A DNA stretch of 13,605 bases, from positions 1 to 13,605 of the forward strand of contig JACQRD010000037.1 in the NCBI GenBank assembly GCA_016206675.1, given 5' to 3'. The stretch is from Candidatus Omnitrophota bacterium. GTDB lineage: Bacteria > Omnitrophota > Gorgyraeia > Aquiviventales > Aquiviventaceae. Every line of letters starts with the position of its first letter. The first letter of the stretch is position 1. The notes beneath the pieces are model-generated. The model was not told the origin of the DNA. It searched no databases and was given only the letters and a program-made list of their open reading frames with translations. Both the position numbers and the translations under genes were made by a program. Shown one piece after another: positions 1-5,907 of this stretch.

Positions 1-122
1 CGGAGGGCGTCGACCCGGCCGGCCAACTCCTCGCCGGTTAGGCTCGTCGGACAGGCCGGCCGTGTCTCAAAATCAGGTCGCCGCCTCCGGGCTGAGCCCG
101 CACAGTCACTCGCGGTCCGCCC
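1..122. other. Non-coding left flank with hairpins, no gene recognised
   Basis: I see no convincing protein gene here. One + frame stays open from the window edge to about 330, but its translation is arginine-rich, low in hydrophobic core residues and without a recognisable motif. The sequence has self-complementary parts: GGCCGGCC occurs at 17-24 and 54-61 and can pair, CGGGC-tga-GCCCG forms a small hairpin at 88-100, and GCGG-t-CCGC lies at 112-120. This stretch may belong to the structured RNA proposed just downstream, or it may be the end of something lying outside the window. I cannot tell which. Confidence 0.4.
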
Positions 123-372
123 GCGCCGCCGCTGGCGCCTCACTTGCTTTAGGTCTGGTGTCGTGACCGCTGGTAGTGCCGCAGGCAACCCCGGCGAGCG
201 ACTATGCGGTTCAGCCCGGCGCAGGCGGACTGCTTTTAGAGCACGGCCGTGCTGTCCGAGGCGCCGACTGACGGCGCCGAGTTCACGGCCGGTCCGCCGC
301 AGCCGGGCGTCTCGGAACCGCATCTGAGCGAGCGGGGTTGCCGGAGGCACCACGCCGCGGCTGCGGTGGCGC
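123..372 (+). ncRNA. Putative long rod-shaped structured RNA
   Basis: Hand folding gives nested helices: 123-138/357-372 (14 of 16 pairs), 173-180/346-353 (one mismatch), 184-193/333-342 (10 bp), 204-212/315-323 (9 bp), 214-220/302-308 (7 bp), 224-230/292-298 (7 bp), 244-251/284-291 (8 bp) and a terminal hairpin 260-266/272-278 with loop ACTGA. Side hairpins are possible at 152-168 and 231-243. Internal loops can be closed by G·A pairs, with tandem GA/GA at 196-197/330-331, 200-201/326-327 and 258-259/279-280. These would be C·T mismatches on the other strand, so I favour + strand transcription, the same direction as the helicase that follows. I found no tmRNA, RNase P, SRP or 6S signature. 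The ends are uncertain, and further hairpins at 373-403 and 405-415 may belong to it. An imperfect DNA palindrome with no RNA product is the main alternative. Confidence 0.45.
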
Positions 373-415
373 AGCAGTACCCTGCGTTGCAGGTCCCGCT
401 GCTCCAGATGATCTG
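373..415 (+). other. Two hairpins between the RNA candidate and the helicase
   Basis: AGCAG at 373-377 pairs with CTGCT at 399-403 and encloses an inner stem CCTGC-gtt-GCAGG (381-393). Immediately after lies CAGAT-g-ATCTG (405-415). Neither is followed by a T-run, so they are not classical intrinsic terminators. They could form the 3' end of the structured RNA or a transcription boundary before the helicase promoter. Confidence 0.3.
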
Positions 416-438
416 CCACGCATTGAAGCGGCATCTGC

Positions 439-444
439 TATAAT
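439..444 (+). promoter_or_regulatory. -10 box of the helicase gene (TATAAT)
   Basis: This is a perfect TATAAT, with seven bases between it and the ATG at 452. A start about 7 nt after the box would fall on or next to the A of the ATG, so the message would be leaderless. No good -35 hexamer lies 16-18 bp upstream; TTGAAG at 423-428 is too close. No Shine-Dalgarno sequence precedes the ATG. Confidence 0.55.
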
Positions 445-451
445 CGTCCGC

Positions 452-1702
452 ATGATCACACCCATCAGCGCCACGGATGAAGGGCCCGCGTTCGATTCGC
501 TCAATCTCCACCCCGACCTCTTGCGGGGCATCCACGACTTGGGGTATTTGCGTCCCACGCCGATTCAGGCGCAGGCCATCCCGCCGATTTTGGCGGGCCG
601 CGACGTCATCGGCTGCGCCCAGACCGGCACCGGCAAAACCGCCGCCTTCGTCCTGCCGATTCTGCACAAGCTGCTGCAGCACCGCGGCCGGGGCCACGCG
701 CGCGCCCTGATCGTCGCCCCCACCCGCGAGCTCGCCCTGCAGTCCATGGAGCACCTCAAAGCCCTCTCCCGCTACGTGCCCTTGAAGGGGGCGGCGATCT
801 TCGGCGGGGTGCCGATGGAGCCGCAGATCAAGGCCCTCCGGCAGGGACTGGACATCATCTCCGCCACGCCGGGGAGGCTGCTGGACCACATCTACTCCGG
901 CCGCATCGATTTCGTGGATTTGCAGATTCTCGTGCTCGATGAGGCCGACCGGATGCTCGACATGGGTTTTTTGCCCGACATCCAGAAGATCCTGCGGCTG
1001 CTGCCCTCCGAGCGGCAGAACCTGCTCTTCTCCGCGACCATGCCGCCGGAGATCGCCGCGTTGGCCCACCAGTTCATGCACCATCCGGTGACTGTGCAAA
1101 TCGGGCAGCGCTCGACCCCCCCCGCCGGCATTCATCAAGCCATCTACCCGGTGCCGCGTCCCCGCAAGATCGACCTCTTGACGGAATTGCTGCGCGCCGA
1201 GGGGACCACCTCGGCGCTGGTCTTTACGCGGACCAAGCATTTTGCTAGCCGCCTCTCCGAGACGCTCCAACAGCGCGGCTTCAAGGTGTCCGTCCTGCAC
1301 GGCGACCGCAGCCAGAGCCAGCGGATGCGAGCACTCGAGCAGTTCCGCCGCGGCAGGAGCCAAGTGCTGGTGGCCACCGACATCGCCGCGCGCGGCCTGG
1401 ACATCGATGACATCACGCATGTGATCAATTACGACGTGCCCCACACGCCGGAGGACTATGTCCACCGCATCGGCCGCACCGCCCGCGCCGAGGCCACCGG
1501 CGACGCCTTCACGCTGGTGGACCGCGAGGAGGAGCCCTTGGTGCAGGCGATTGAGAAGCTGCTGAATAAGACGCTGCCGCGCGTCACCCTGCCGGCCTTC
1601 GACTATCACGTCAGCACCCCCCACCACGGCCCGCGCGACGGCGGCCACCGCCGTCAGGGCCGGCCGCGGCGTGGCGGATTCCAGGGACGGCGGAACCGCT
1701 AG
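452..1702 (+). CDS. DEAD-box ATP-dependent RNA helicase, RhlE-like
   Basis: This 416-aa protein unwinds RNA duplexes using ATP; relatives act in ribosome assembly, mRNA decay and cold adaptation. All core motifs are visible in order: the Q-motif around F14 with PTPIQ at 35-39, motif I AQTGTGKT (56-63), PTRELA (90-95), TPGR (139-142), DEAD (163-166), SAT (194-196), VFTRTK (257-262), ARGLDI (313-318) and HRIGRTAR (338-345). A short tail after 390 is rich in R, G and H, as in RhlE-type helicases, where it gives non-specific RNA binding. I chose the ATG at 452 because the in-frame ATG at 338 lies inside the structured region and adds nothing conserved, while a TATAAT sits just before 452. The next gene begins 2 nt after the stop. 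The family is certain; the subgroup (RhlE rather than another DEAD protein) is likely. Confidence 0.95.
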   Translation: MITPISATDEGPAFDSLNLHPDLLRGIHDLGYLRPTPIQAQAIPPILAGRDVIGCAQTGTGKTAAFVLPILHKLLQHRGRGHARALIVAPTRELALQSMEHLKALSRYVPLKGAAIFGGVPMEPQIKALRQGLDIISATPGRLLDHIYSGRIDFVDLQILVLDEADRMLDMGFLPDIQKILRLLPSERQNLLFSATMPPEIAALAHQFMHHPVTVQIGQRSTPPAGIHQAIYPVPRPRKIDLLTELLRAEGTTSALVFTRTKHFASRLSETLQQRGFKVSVLHGDRSQSQRMRALEQFRRGRSQVLVATDIAARGLDIDDITHVINYDVPHTPEDYVHRIGRTARAEATGDAFTLVDREEEPLVQAIEKLLNKTLPRVTLPAFDYHVSTPHHGPRDGGHRRQGRPRRGGFQGRRNR

Positions 1703-1704
1703 TC

Positions 1705-2055
1705 ATGCCGGCTGCCGTCGAAGCGGTGATTGCGGCGCTGAAGGCGGCCGTGCCCCTCGAGATGCGCCCGGTGTCCAACGCCGCCTACCTTGAAGCCACG
1801 CTCTCGCGCCAGCAGCTGCCGCGCTGCCGCGAGCTGCTGCAGCAGCACTTCGGCGCCCCGGTGAAGGAGTTCGGGCGGCCGGCCCTGTGGATGGGATGGC
1901 GGCGGCGCTTCGTCAAGCGGCTGGGAGGCATTCGCTTCAACCAATGCCTCTTCCTCGATGCCCAGGAGGACCATTCGGCGGTCTATGCGACGTTGTGGCC
2001 GTGGTCTTCGGATCCCAAGCGGATCACGCTGAAAGTGGGCGTAGTGGTAGAATAG
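1705..2055 (+). CDS. Hypothetical protein, 116 aa
   Basis: I do not recognise this protein. It starts 2 nt after the helicase stop and ends 3 nt before the next start, so it looks like a middle gene of one operon. The sequence appears soluble and globular: a helical N-terminus rich in alanine and leucine, a basic stretch with WRRRF near residues 65-70, and a C-terminal part (about 75-115) with alternating hydrophobic residues suggesting beta strands. No signal peptide, membrane segment or cysteine cluster is visible. No clear Shine-Dalgarno sequence precedes the ATG, so translation may depend on coupling to the helicase stop codon. Its position before a YajQ-family gene is the only hint of function. 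Confidence 0.7.
   Translation: MPAAVEAVIAALKAAVPLEMRPVSNAAYLEATLSRQQLPRCRELLQQHFGAPVKEFGRPALWMGWRRRFVKRLGGIRFNQCLFLDAQEDHSAVYATLWPWSSDPKRITLKVGVVVE
2048..2053 (+). promoter_or_regulatory. Possible -10 box (TAGAAT) before the yajQ-like gene
   Basis: TAGAAT overlaps the end of the preceding coding region and is followed by only five bases before the ATG at 2059. This fits the -10-near-ATG pattern seen at other genes here, but no -35 is visible and the gene could equally be read through from upstream. Confidence 0.25.
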
Positions 2056-2058
2056 CGC

Positions 2059-2556
2059 ATGGCCCAAGAGCACAGCTTTGACGTGGTGTCCAAGGTCAAT
2101 CTTCAGGAGCTGCGCAACGCCATCGCCCAAGCGCAGAAGGAGCTCGCCACCCGCTTCGATTTCCGCGGCAGCCAGGCCAGCGTGGCGTACGAGGAGTCCG
2201 ACGGCGCGCTGAAGGTAACGGCCGACCATCAGGCCCAATTGCGCAGCGTGGTGGATGTGGTGGAGACGAAGCTGGCCAAACGGGGCGTGCCGCTGAAGGC
2301 GTTCGTCTGGGGCCAGCCCGAGCCGCTGCCGAGCGGCTCCATGAAGCAGCAGGCCCGGCTGCAGCAGGGGCTCTCCTCCGAGCAGGCGAAGGCCATTACG
2401 AAAACCGTGAAAGACCTCGGTATCAAGGTCCAGCCGAGGATCGACGGCGATGCGGTGCGCGTCAGCGGCAAGCAGTTGGATGAGCTGCAAGCCGTCATGC
2501 AGTCGCTGCGCGGGAAGGACTTCGGAGCACCCCTGCAATTCGAAAACTACCGGTGA
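2059..2556 (+). CDS. YajQ-family (DUF520) nucleotide-binding protein
   Basis: The 165-aa product matches the usual YajQ length and pattern throughout: an N-terminal HSFDVVSKVNLQELRNAI segment, the FDFRGSQA block around residues 33-40, the tract GLSSEQAKAITKTVKDLGIKVQ (cited in parts: GLSSEQAK, then KDLGIKVQ) near 110-130, and a closing LRGKDF.APLQFENYR. YajQ proteins are small cytoplasmic proteins with two ferredoxin-like domains. Members bind nucleotides or tRNA in vitro, and a Xanthomonas homologue binds cyclic di-GMP and affects transcription. The precise role here is unknown. It follows the 116-aa gene by 3 nt. No Shine-Dalgarno sequence is evident. Confidence 0.93.
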   Translation: MAQEHSFDVVSKVNLQELRNAIAQAQKELATRFDFRGSQASVAYEESDGALKVTADHQAQLRSVVDVVETKLAKRGVPLKAFVWGQPEPLPSGSMKQQARLQQGLSSEQAKAITKTVKDLGIKVQPRIDGDAVRVSGKQLDELQAVMQSLRGKDFGAPLQFENYR

Positions 2557-2577
2557 AATTCGGGGGGACGTCACAGC

Positions 2578-2582
2578 GGAGG
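2578..2582 (+). promoter_or_regulatory. Shine-Dalgarno GGAGG deciding the DUF378 start
   Basis: GGAGG lies five bases before the ATG at 2588. The open frame extends back to 2450 inside yajQ, but the extension has no membrane-protein character, so this site fixes the start at 2588. Confidence 0.75.
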
Positions 2583-2587
2583 TGGTC

Positions 2588-2827
2588 ATGACGAGTGGGG
2601 GCAAGTGCGCCATCTGCAAGCTCGTCGGGTTGTTGGTAGTGGTCGGGGCGATCAACTGGGGGCTCGTGGGGGTCTTCAACGTCGATCTCGTCGCCCAGCT
2701 GCTGGGGCCGATGAGCGGCGCGTCGCGCGCCGTGTACGGACTGATCGGGATCGCCGGCGTGCTGGCCGTGCTGGCGTTCTTCAAGTGCTGTCCCTGCCAG
2801 AAGGGGAGCTGTGAGACCAAGAAGTGA
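2588..2827 (+). CDS. DUF378 (YuzA-like) two-helix membrane protein
   Basis: This 79-aa protein has two hydrophobic segments, about residues 11-30 and 46-65. They are separated by the family-typical AINWGLVGVFNVDLV block and a short polar loop with a glycine and proline. DUF378 proteins are small inner-membrane proteins of unknown function. Unusual here are six cysteines placed at both ends: C7 and C10 (a CxxC) before the first helix, and C67, C68, C70 and C75 after the second. With two membrane crossings both ends face the same side, so the cysteines could form one metal site or a redox site. That is inference. The stop overlaps the start of the next gene by four bases (GTGA), indicating translational coupling. 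Confidence 0.88.
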   Translation: MTSGGKCAICKLVGLLVVVGAINWGLVGVFNVDLVAQLLGPMSGASRAVYGLIGIAGVLAVLAFFKCCPCQKGSCETKK

Positions 2828-3546
2828 GTCGCGTCTTCAAGCCGGGTGAGGGCGAGCGCCTCCAACTGGGCGCTCCCTTCCTTGCCCGCGTCTTCGTGCA
2901 ATCCGCCGCCCCGTCCTCCGGCCTGCTTGTTCTGGGCCGGGGGGGCGCGTGGCCTGCCGCGCGCTTCGACGCCGACGGCTTCCTCTTTATTCATAAGGGG
3001 CAGGGGCGCGTGACGGTGGATGGCCGCGCGGCGACCGTGGTGCCGGGAATCTCCGTGGCGGTGCCGCAGGGCCGTGCGATCGAATTGCGCAACACCGGCA
3101 CCGGCGAGCTCTGCGTGGTGTGGACGTGCGCTTCCGCAGCACTCGCGGAGTGGTTCCGGCAGCGCGCCGCAGAGCCCATCGCCCCGCCGTCGAGCACGAC
3201 AGCTCCATTGCCCGCGCCAGCCGTGGGGCGAGTCGAGGGATCCCGTCGACGCCACCGAGGAGGGCGCGGACGCCGGCGCGCGCCTCAGCCCCCCTCAGCG
3301 ACAGCTTCCTCGCCCTCTCCGGCGCCGGCTCCACCGGCGCTTGCCGCCAAGCCCGCCCACCGTCCGACACCCGGCGGGGCCGGCTCTGCCCCTCGATCGA
3401 CACCCGGCAGGACCGTCTCACGCTCCAACCGTCCGCCCCGCGGAGATCGACGCGGAGGCCGCTATCAAAAAGTGAAGGAGGTCTTCATGGGCGGCCGCTG
3501 GGTGCGCATCACCGGGGAAGGCCCGACGATCGCCTCCGGCGACTGA
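2824..3546 (+). CDS. Cupin-like protein with long basic, proline-rich tail
   Basis: This 240-aa product uses a GTG start that overlaps the previous stop. Residues 1 to about 115 look like a single cupin barrel: FLFIHKGQGRVTVDGRAATVVPG followed by VAVPQGRAIELRNTGTGEL (cited here as adjacent short stretches) fits the G-rich turn, the VDG strand and the P.G...LxNxG second motif. The metal-binding HxH...E of the first cupin motif is replaced by FDADGF, so metal binding is doubtful. Residues 120-215 are low-complexity, rich in P, A, S and R, and probably disordered; two imperfect copies of a GACACCCGGC unit occur there (about 3365 and 3402). A short C-terminal piece, YQKVKEVFMGGRWVRI, looks ordered again. 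A ligand-sensing or mannose-6-phosphate-isomerase-like cupin is the best guess, and the function is unknown. Frame use is hard to verify in the tail because several frames are open. Confidence 0.72.
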   Translation: MSRVFKPGEGERLQLGAPFLARVFVQSAAPSSGLLVLGRGGAWPAARFDADGFLFIHKGQGRVTVDGRAATVVPGISVAVPQGRAIELRNTGTGELCVVWTCASAALAEWFRQRAAEPIAPPSSTTAPLPAPAVGRVEGSRRRHRGGRGRRRAPQPPSATASSPSPAPAPPALAAKPAHRPTPGGAGSAPRSTPGRTVSRSNRPPRGDRRGGRYQKVKEVFMGGRWVRITGEGPTIASGD

Positions 3547-3566
3547 TATGCGTCTCAAGACCCTTC

Positions 3567-3636
3567 TTGGCTGTGGGTTGAGGGCTGTGGGCTGTGAGCA
3601 ACTGCCCCGAGCCCAGAACCCTGAACCCCCAGCCAA
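3567..3636. repeat. Inverted repeat before the histidine kinase
   Basis: The left arm TTGGCTGTGGGTTGAGGG (3567-3584) and the right arm CCCTGAACCCCCAGCCAA (3619-3636) pair at 16 of 18 positions. Between them lies a second copy-like stretch, GGCTGTGGGCTGTG. The composition, with GGCTGTGGG and CCCTGAACCC words, recalls short dispersed repeats common in environmental bacterial genomes; this resemblance is from memory. There is no T-run after it, so it is unlikely to be a classical terminator. Confidence 0.6.
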
Positions 3637-3660
3637 ACCGACGTCCTTCGTGTAGCATCC

Positions 3661-5757
3661 ATGCGACGGCACCTCTCCGCGCTGCTGGTGGTGCTCGTCG
3701 GGATCGTCTTTTCGTTGCTCGCCTTTCATGGCGCGCAAAGCGCGGAGCGGCAGCGGCGCTATGCCGCCTTTCAGGAGCAGGCCGCGCAGCTGGCGGCGGC
3801 GGTGCAGCAGCAGTTCGATGAGGCGGTGGAAGCGCTGGAGTCCACCGGCGCCTTCTATGCGTCGTCTGAGTCCGTCAGCCGGGAGGCCTTCCGTTTCTTC
3901 GTGCGCGGGCTGCTGGCCAAGCGCCCTGCACTGCACGCGCTGGCCTGGGCGCCCTTGGTGCCGGCTGCCGAGCGTTCTACCGTTGAGGAGGCCGCCCGGC
4001 AGGATGGCCTGGCCGACTTTGCGATTCGGGAAGTCTCCGCGCAGGGCGAGCTCGTCCCGGCGGGAACGCGCGAGATGTACGTTCCCTTCCTGTTTGTGGA
4101 AGCCGTTGAGGGCGACCCATCCAGGCTGGGGTTTGATCTGCTCTCCGAGCCGCGCCGCCGCTACACCCTCACCAAAGCGGGGGAAACCGCGACAGCCTGC
4201 GCCACCCCGCGCGTCGCGCTCGTGCAGCCTGGCGGTTTTGGCGCAGAGGAGGGCTTGTACATCGTCCTGCCGGTGTACCACTCCAAGACGCCCCCGCAGA
4301 CGGCGGAGGATCGCCGCCGCCAGTTGAGGGGGTTCATCGTTTCGACCCACCGTACCCCCCAGCTGATCAAGGCGGCGTTGCGCCGCCCGGCGACCGCGGG
4401 CATGACGATTCGCATCACCGATGAAACCGCCTCCGCGTCGGATCCTCCGATGTATGAATCCGGAACAGGCTTCACGAGTCCTTTTCACTGGGCCACCGTC
4501 GTGCGGCTGCCGGGCCGCTCCTGGGGCTTCGAGGCCTGGGCCGCGCCGGCCTTCGGCGAGGCGCAGCGCACCCGCCAGCCGGAAATCGTCCTGGTCAGCG
4601 GCTTGCTGCTCACACTGCTGCTGGGGCTCTACATGCACCAGCTGGCGGGTTACTCCGCGCGCGTCGAGGCGCTGGTGGGGCAGCGCACGGCGGAGCTCTC
4701 CCGCGTCAACCAGGAGCTGGAGCGCAAGATTGAGCAGCAGCGGCGCAGCGAGGCGCAGCTGGAGGAGAGCGACCAGCAGCTCAGGGAAAAAGCGGCCACG
4801 CTGGAGCGGACCGTGGAGGAACTCACGCGCCGCGAGCAGATCACCCAGAGCCTGCTCGACGACCTGCAGGAGTCGCGCGAGCGCAGCGAGGCCGCGCACG
4901 CCGCGCTGAAGCAATCGCACGCCGATTTGCAGGCGGCGCAATTGCAGCTGATTCAGGCGGCGAAATTGGAATCGGTGGGGCGGCTCGCCGCCGGTGTGGC
5001 CCACGAGGTCAAAAACCCTCTGGCCATCATCCTGATGGGCACGGCCTTTCTCCAGAAGCAGCTGGGTGGCGCGGATGAGCTCGTCACGAGCGTCGTCGGC
5101 GACATCGACAAGGCGGTCAAGCGGGCGGATACCATCATCCGCGGGCTGCTGGACTTCGCCGCCTTCAAAGAGCTGCGCCAGACCACCGAAGCCGTCAACG
5201 GCGTGGTCGAGCAGGCGCTGCTGCTCGTCAAGCACGAGCTGAACAAGGCGAACGTGACGGTGGTTACATCGCTGGCACCGGAAGTGCCGTCGGTCGCCAT
5301 GGACCGCACCAAGATCGAGCAGGTGCTCGTCAATCTCTTCGCCAACGCCGCGCACGCCATGAGCGGCTCCGGCGGAACGCTGACGGTGCGGACCTTCGTG
5401 AAGCCGCTGACGCAGGTCGGGATGGGCGTCGGGCAGCGTTCCACCGATCAGTTCAAGGTGGGAGAAGCCGCGGTGGTGATCGAGGTGGACGATACCGGCA
5501 AGGGGATTCCGCCGGAGCTGCTCGTCAAGGTGTTCGACCCGTTCTTTACGACAAAGCCGCCGGGGCAGGGCACGGGGTTAGGGCTGTCGGTGACGCGCAG
5601 CATCATCGAGCTGCACCGCGGGATGATCGATCTGCGCAACCGCCCCGAGGGCGGGGTGCGGGCGACGATCATGTTGCATCTCACCGAAGCCCAGAAGCCC
5701 ATGCTGGTAGAAGGTACGCGCGAAAGCCCCAAGCACCAAATCCCAAGCACCAAATAA
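3661..5757 (+). CDS. Membrane sensor histidine kinase with CHASE domain
   Basis: This 698-aa kinase has a membrane segment at about 6-23, an extracytoplasmic CHASE-like domain (roughly 55-250, including FYASSESVSREAF and RFFVRGLL) and a second membrane segment at about 308-326. A long coiled coil (about 335-435, Glu/Gln/Arg-rich heptads) leads to a HisKA domain with phospho-acceptor H448 in AHEVKNPL. The HATPase carries the N-box N558/N562, DDTGKGI (610-616), FDPFFTTK (625-632) and GQGTGLGLS (635-643). It should sense a small ligand outside the membrane and phosphorylate an unknown response regulator. No receiver or regulator gene is in the window, so it is an orphan here. The last residues, about SPKHQIPSTK, and the stop codon come from the adjoining repeat. 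The start follows the inverted repeat closely, and TAGCAT two bases before the ATG is too close to act as its -10. Confidence 0.93.
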   Translation: MRRHLSALLVVLVGIVFSLLAFHGAQSAERQRRYAAFQEQAAQLAAAVQQQFDEAVEALESTGAFYASSESVSREAFRFFVRGLLAKRPALHALAWAPLVPAAERSTVEEAARQDGLADFAIREVSAQGELVPAGTREMYVPFLFVEAVEGDPSRLGFDLLSEPRRRYTLTKAGETATACATPRVALVQPGGFGAEEGLYIVLPVYHSKTPPQTAEDRRRQLRGFIVSTHRTPQLIKAALRRPATAGMTIRITDETASASDPPMYESGTGFTSPFHWATVVRLPGRSWGFEAWAAPAFGEAQRTRQPEIVLVSGLLLTLLLGLYMHQLAGYSARVEALVGQRTAELSRVNQELERKIEQQRRSEAQLEESDQQLREKAATLERTVEELTRREQITQSLLDDLQESRERSEAAHAALKQSHADLQAAQLQLIQAAKLESVGRLAAGVAHEVKNPLAIILMGTAFLQKQLGGADELVTSVVGDIDKAVKRADTIIRGLLDFAAFKELRQTTEAVNGVVEQALLLVKHELNKANVTVVTSLAPEVPSVAMDRTKIEQVLVNLFANAAHAMSGSGGTLTVRTFVKPLTQVGMGVGQRSTDQFKVGEAAVVIEVDDTGKGIPPELLVKVFDPFFTTKPPGQGTGLGLSVTRSIIELHRGMIDLRNRPEGGVRATIMLHLTEAQKPMLVEGTRESPKHQIPSTK

Positions 5758-5861
5758 GTACCAAATTCCAAATTCCAAACTCCAAGCACCAAACGTTTGG
5801 AATTTGGAACTTGGTACTTGGAATTTATTTGGAATTTGGGATTTGGTTATTGGTGCTTCCG
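5728..5861. repeat. AT-rich palindromic repeat built of CCAAGCACCAAA-like units
   Basis: The left arm is a run of degenerate units (CCAAGCACCAAA, CCAAATTCCAAATTCC) and the right arm is its near complement (GGAATTTGGAACTTGG, TTTGGTTATTGGTGCTTCC), with the centre at CCAAACGTTTGG (5789-5800). Base composition falls sharply from the surrounding GC-rich DNA. The left end lies inside the kinase coding sequence and supplies its stop codon (TAA, 5755-5757). Two genes converge on it, so it could act as a bidirectional RNA-folding boundary. Similar CCAAATTCCAA-type elements are scattered in many uncultured bacterial genomes, as far as I recall. Confidence 0.8.
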
Positions 5862-5907
5862 TGGCCTTCTTCGATCGCTGTCTGTGGCGAGGCTACGGTT
5901 CTGTGTG

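Noticed and set aside
1..372. tmRNA, RNase P RNA, SRP RNA or 6S RNA as identity for the structured region
   Set aside because: I searched both strands by eye for the tRNA-like TTCGA arm with tag frame, the GAGGAAAGTCC block and the SRP GGAA tetraloop region, and compared the rod with the E. coli 6S layout. None matched, so no known name is assigned.
338..451. Upstream ATG at 338 as helicase start
   Set aside because: The 38 added residues are not conserved-looking, they overlap the paired region, and a TATAAT lies between 338 and 452.
236..1648. A 470-codon open frame on the - strand over the helicase
   Set aside because: It is antisense to a gene with every DEAD-box motif. Long open antisense frames are expected in GC-rich codon usage, and its translation shows no domain.
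3475..3546. Internal start with strong Shine-Dalgarno AAGGAGG and ATG at 3487 giving a 19-residue peptide
   Set aside because: It is in frame with the cupin gene, and AAGGAGG simply reads Lys-Glu-Val codons. There is no independent support for a separate peptide.
3653..3658. TAGCAT as -10 box of the kinase
   Set aside because: It is only two bases from the ATG, so a start 7 nt downstream would fall inside the coding sequence, and there is no suitable later start codon before the membrane segment.
3418..5355. A 645-codon open frame on the - strand over the cupin tail and kinase
   Set aside because: It is a mirror frame of the kinase with H/R/L/G-rich translation and no recognisable fold; the kinase on the + strand is unambiguous.
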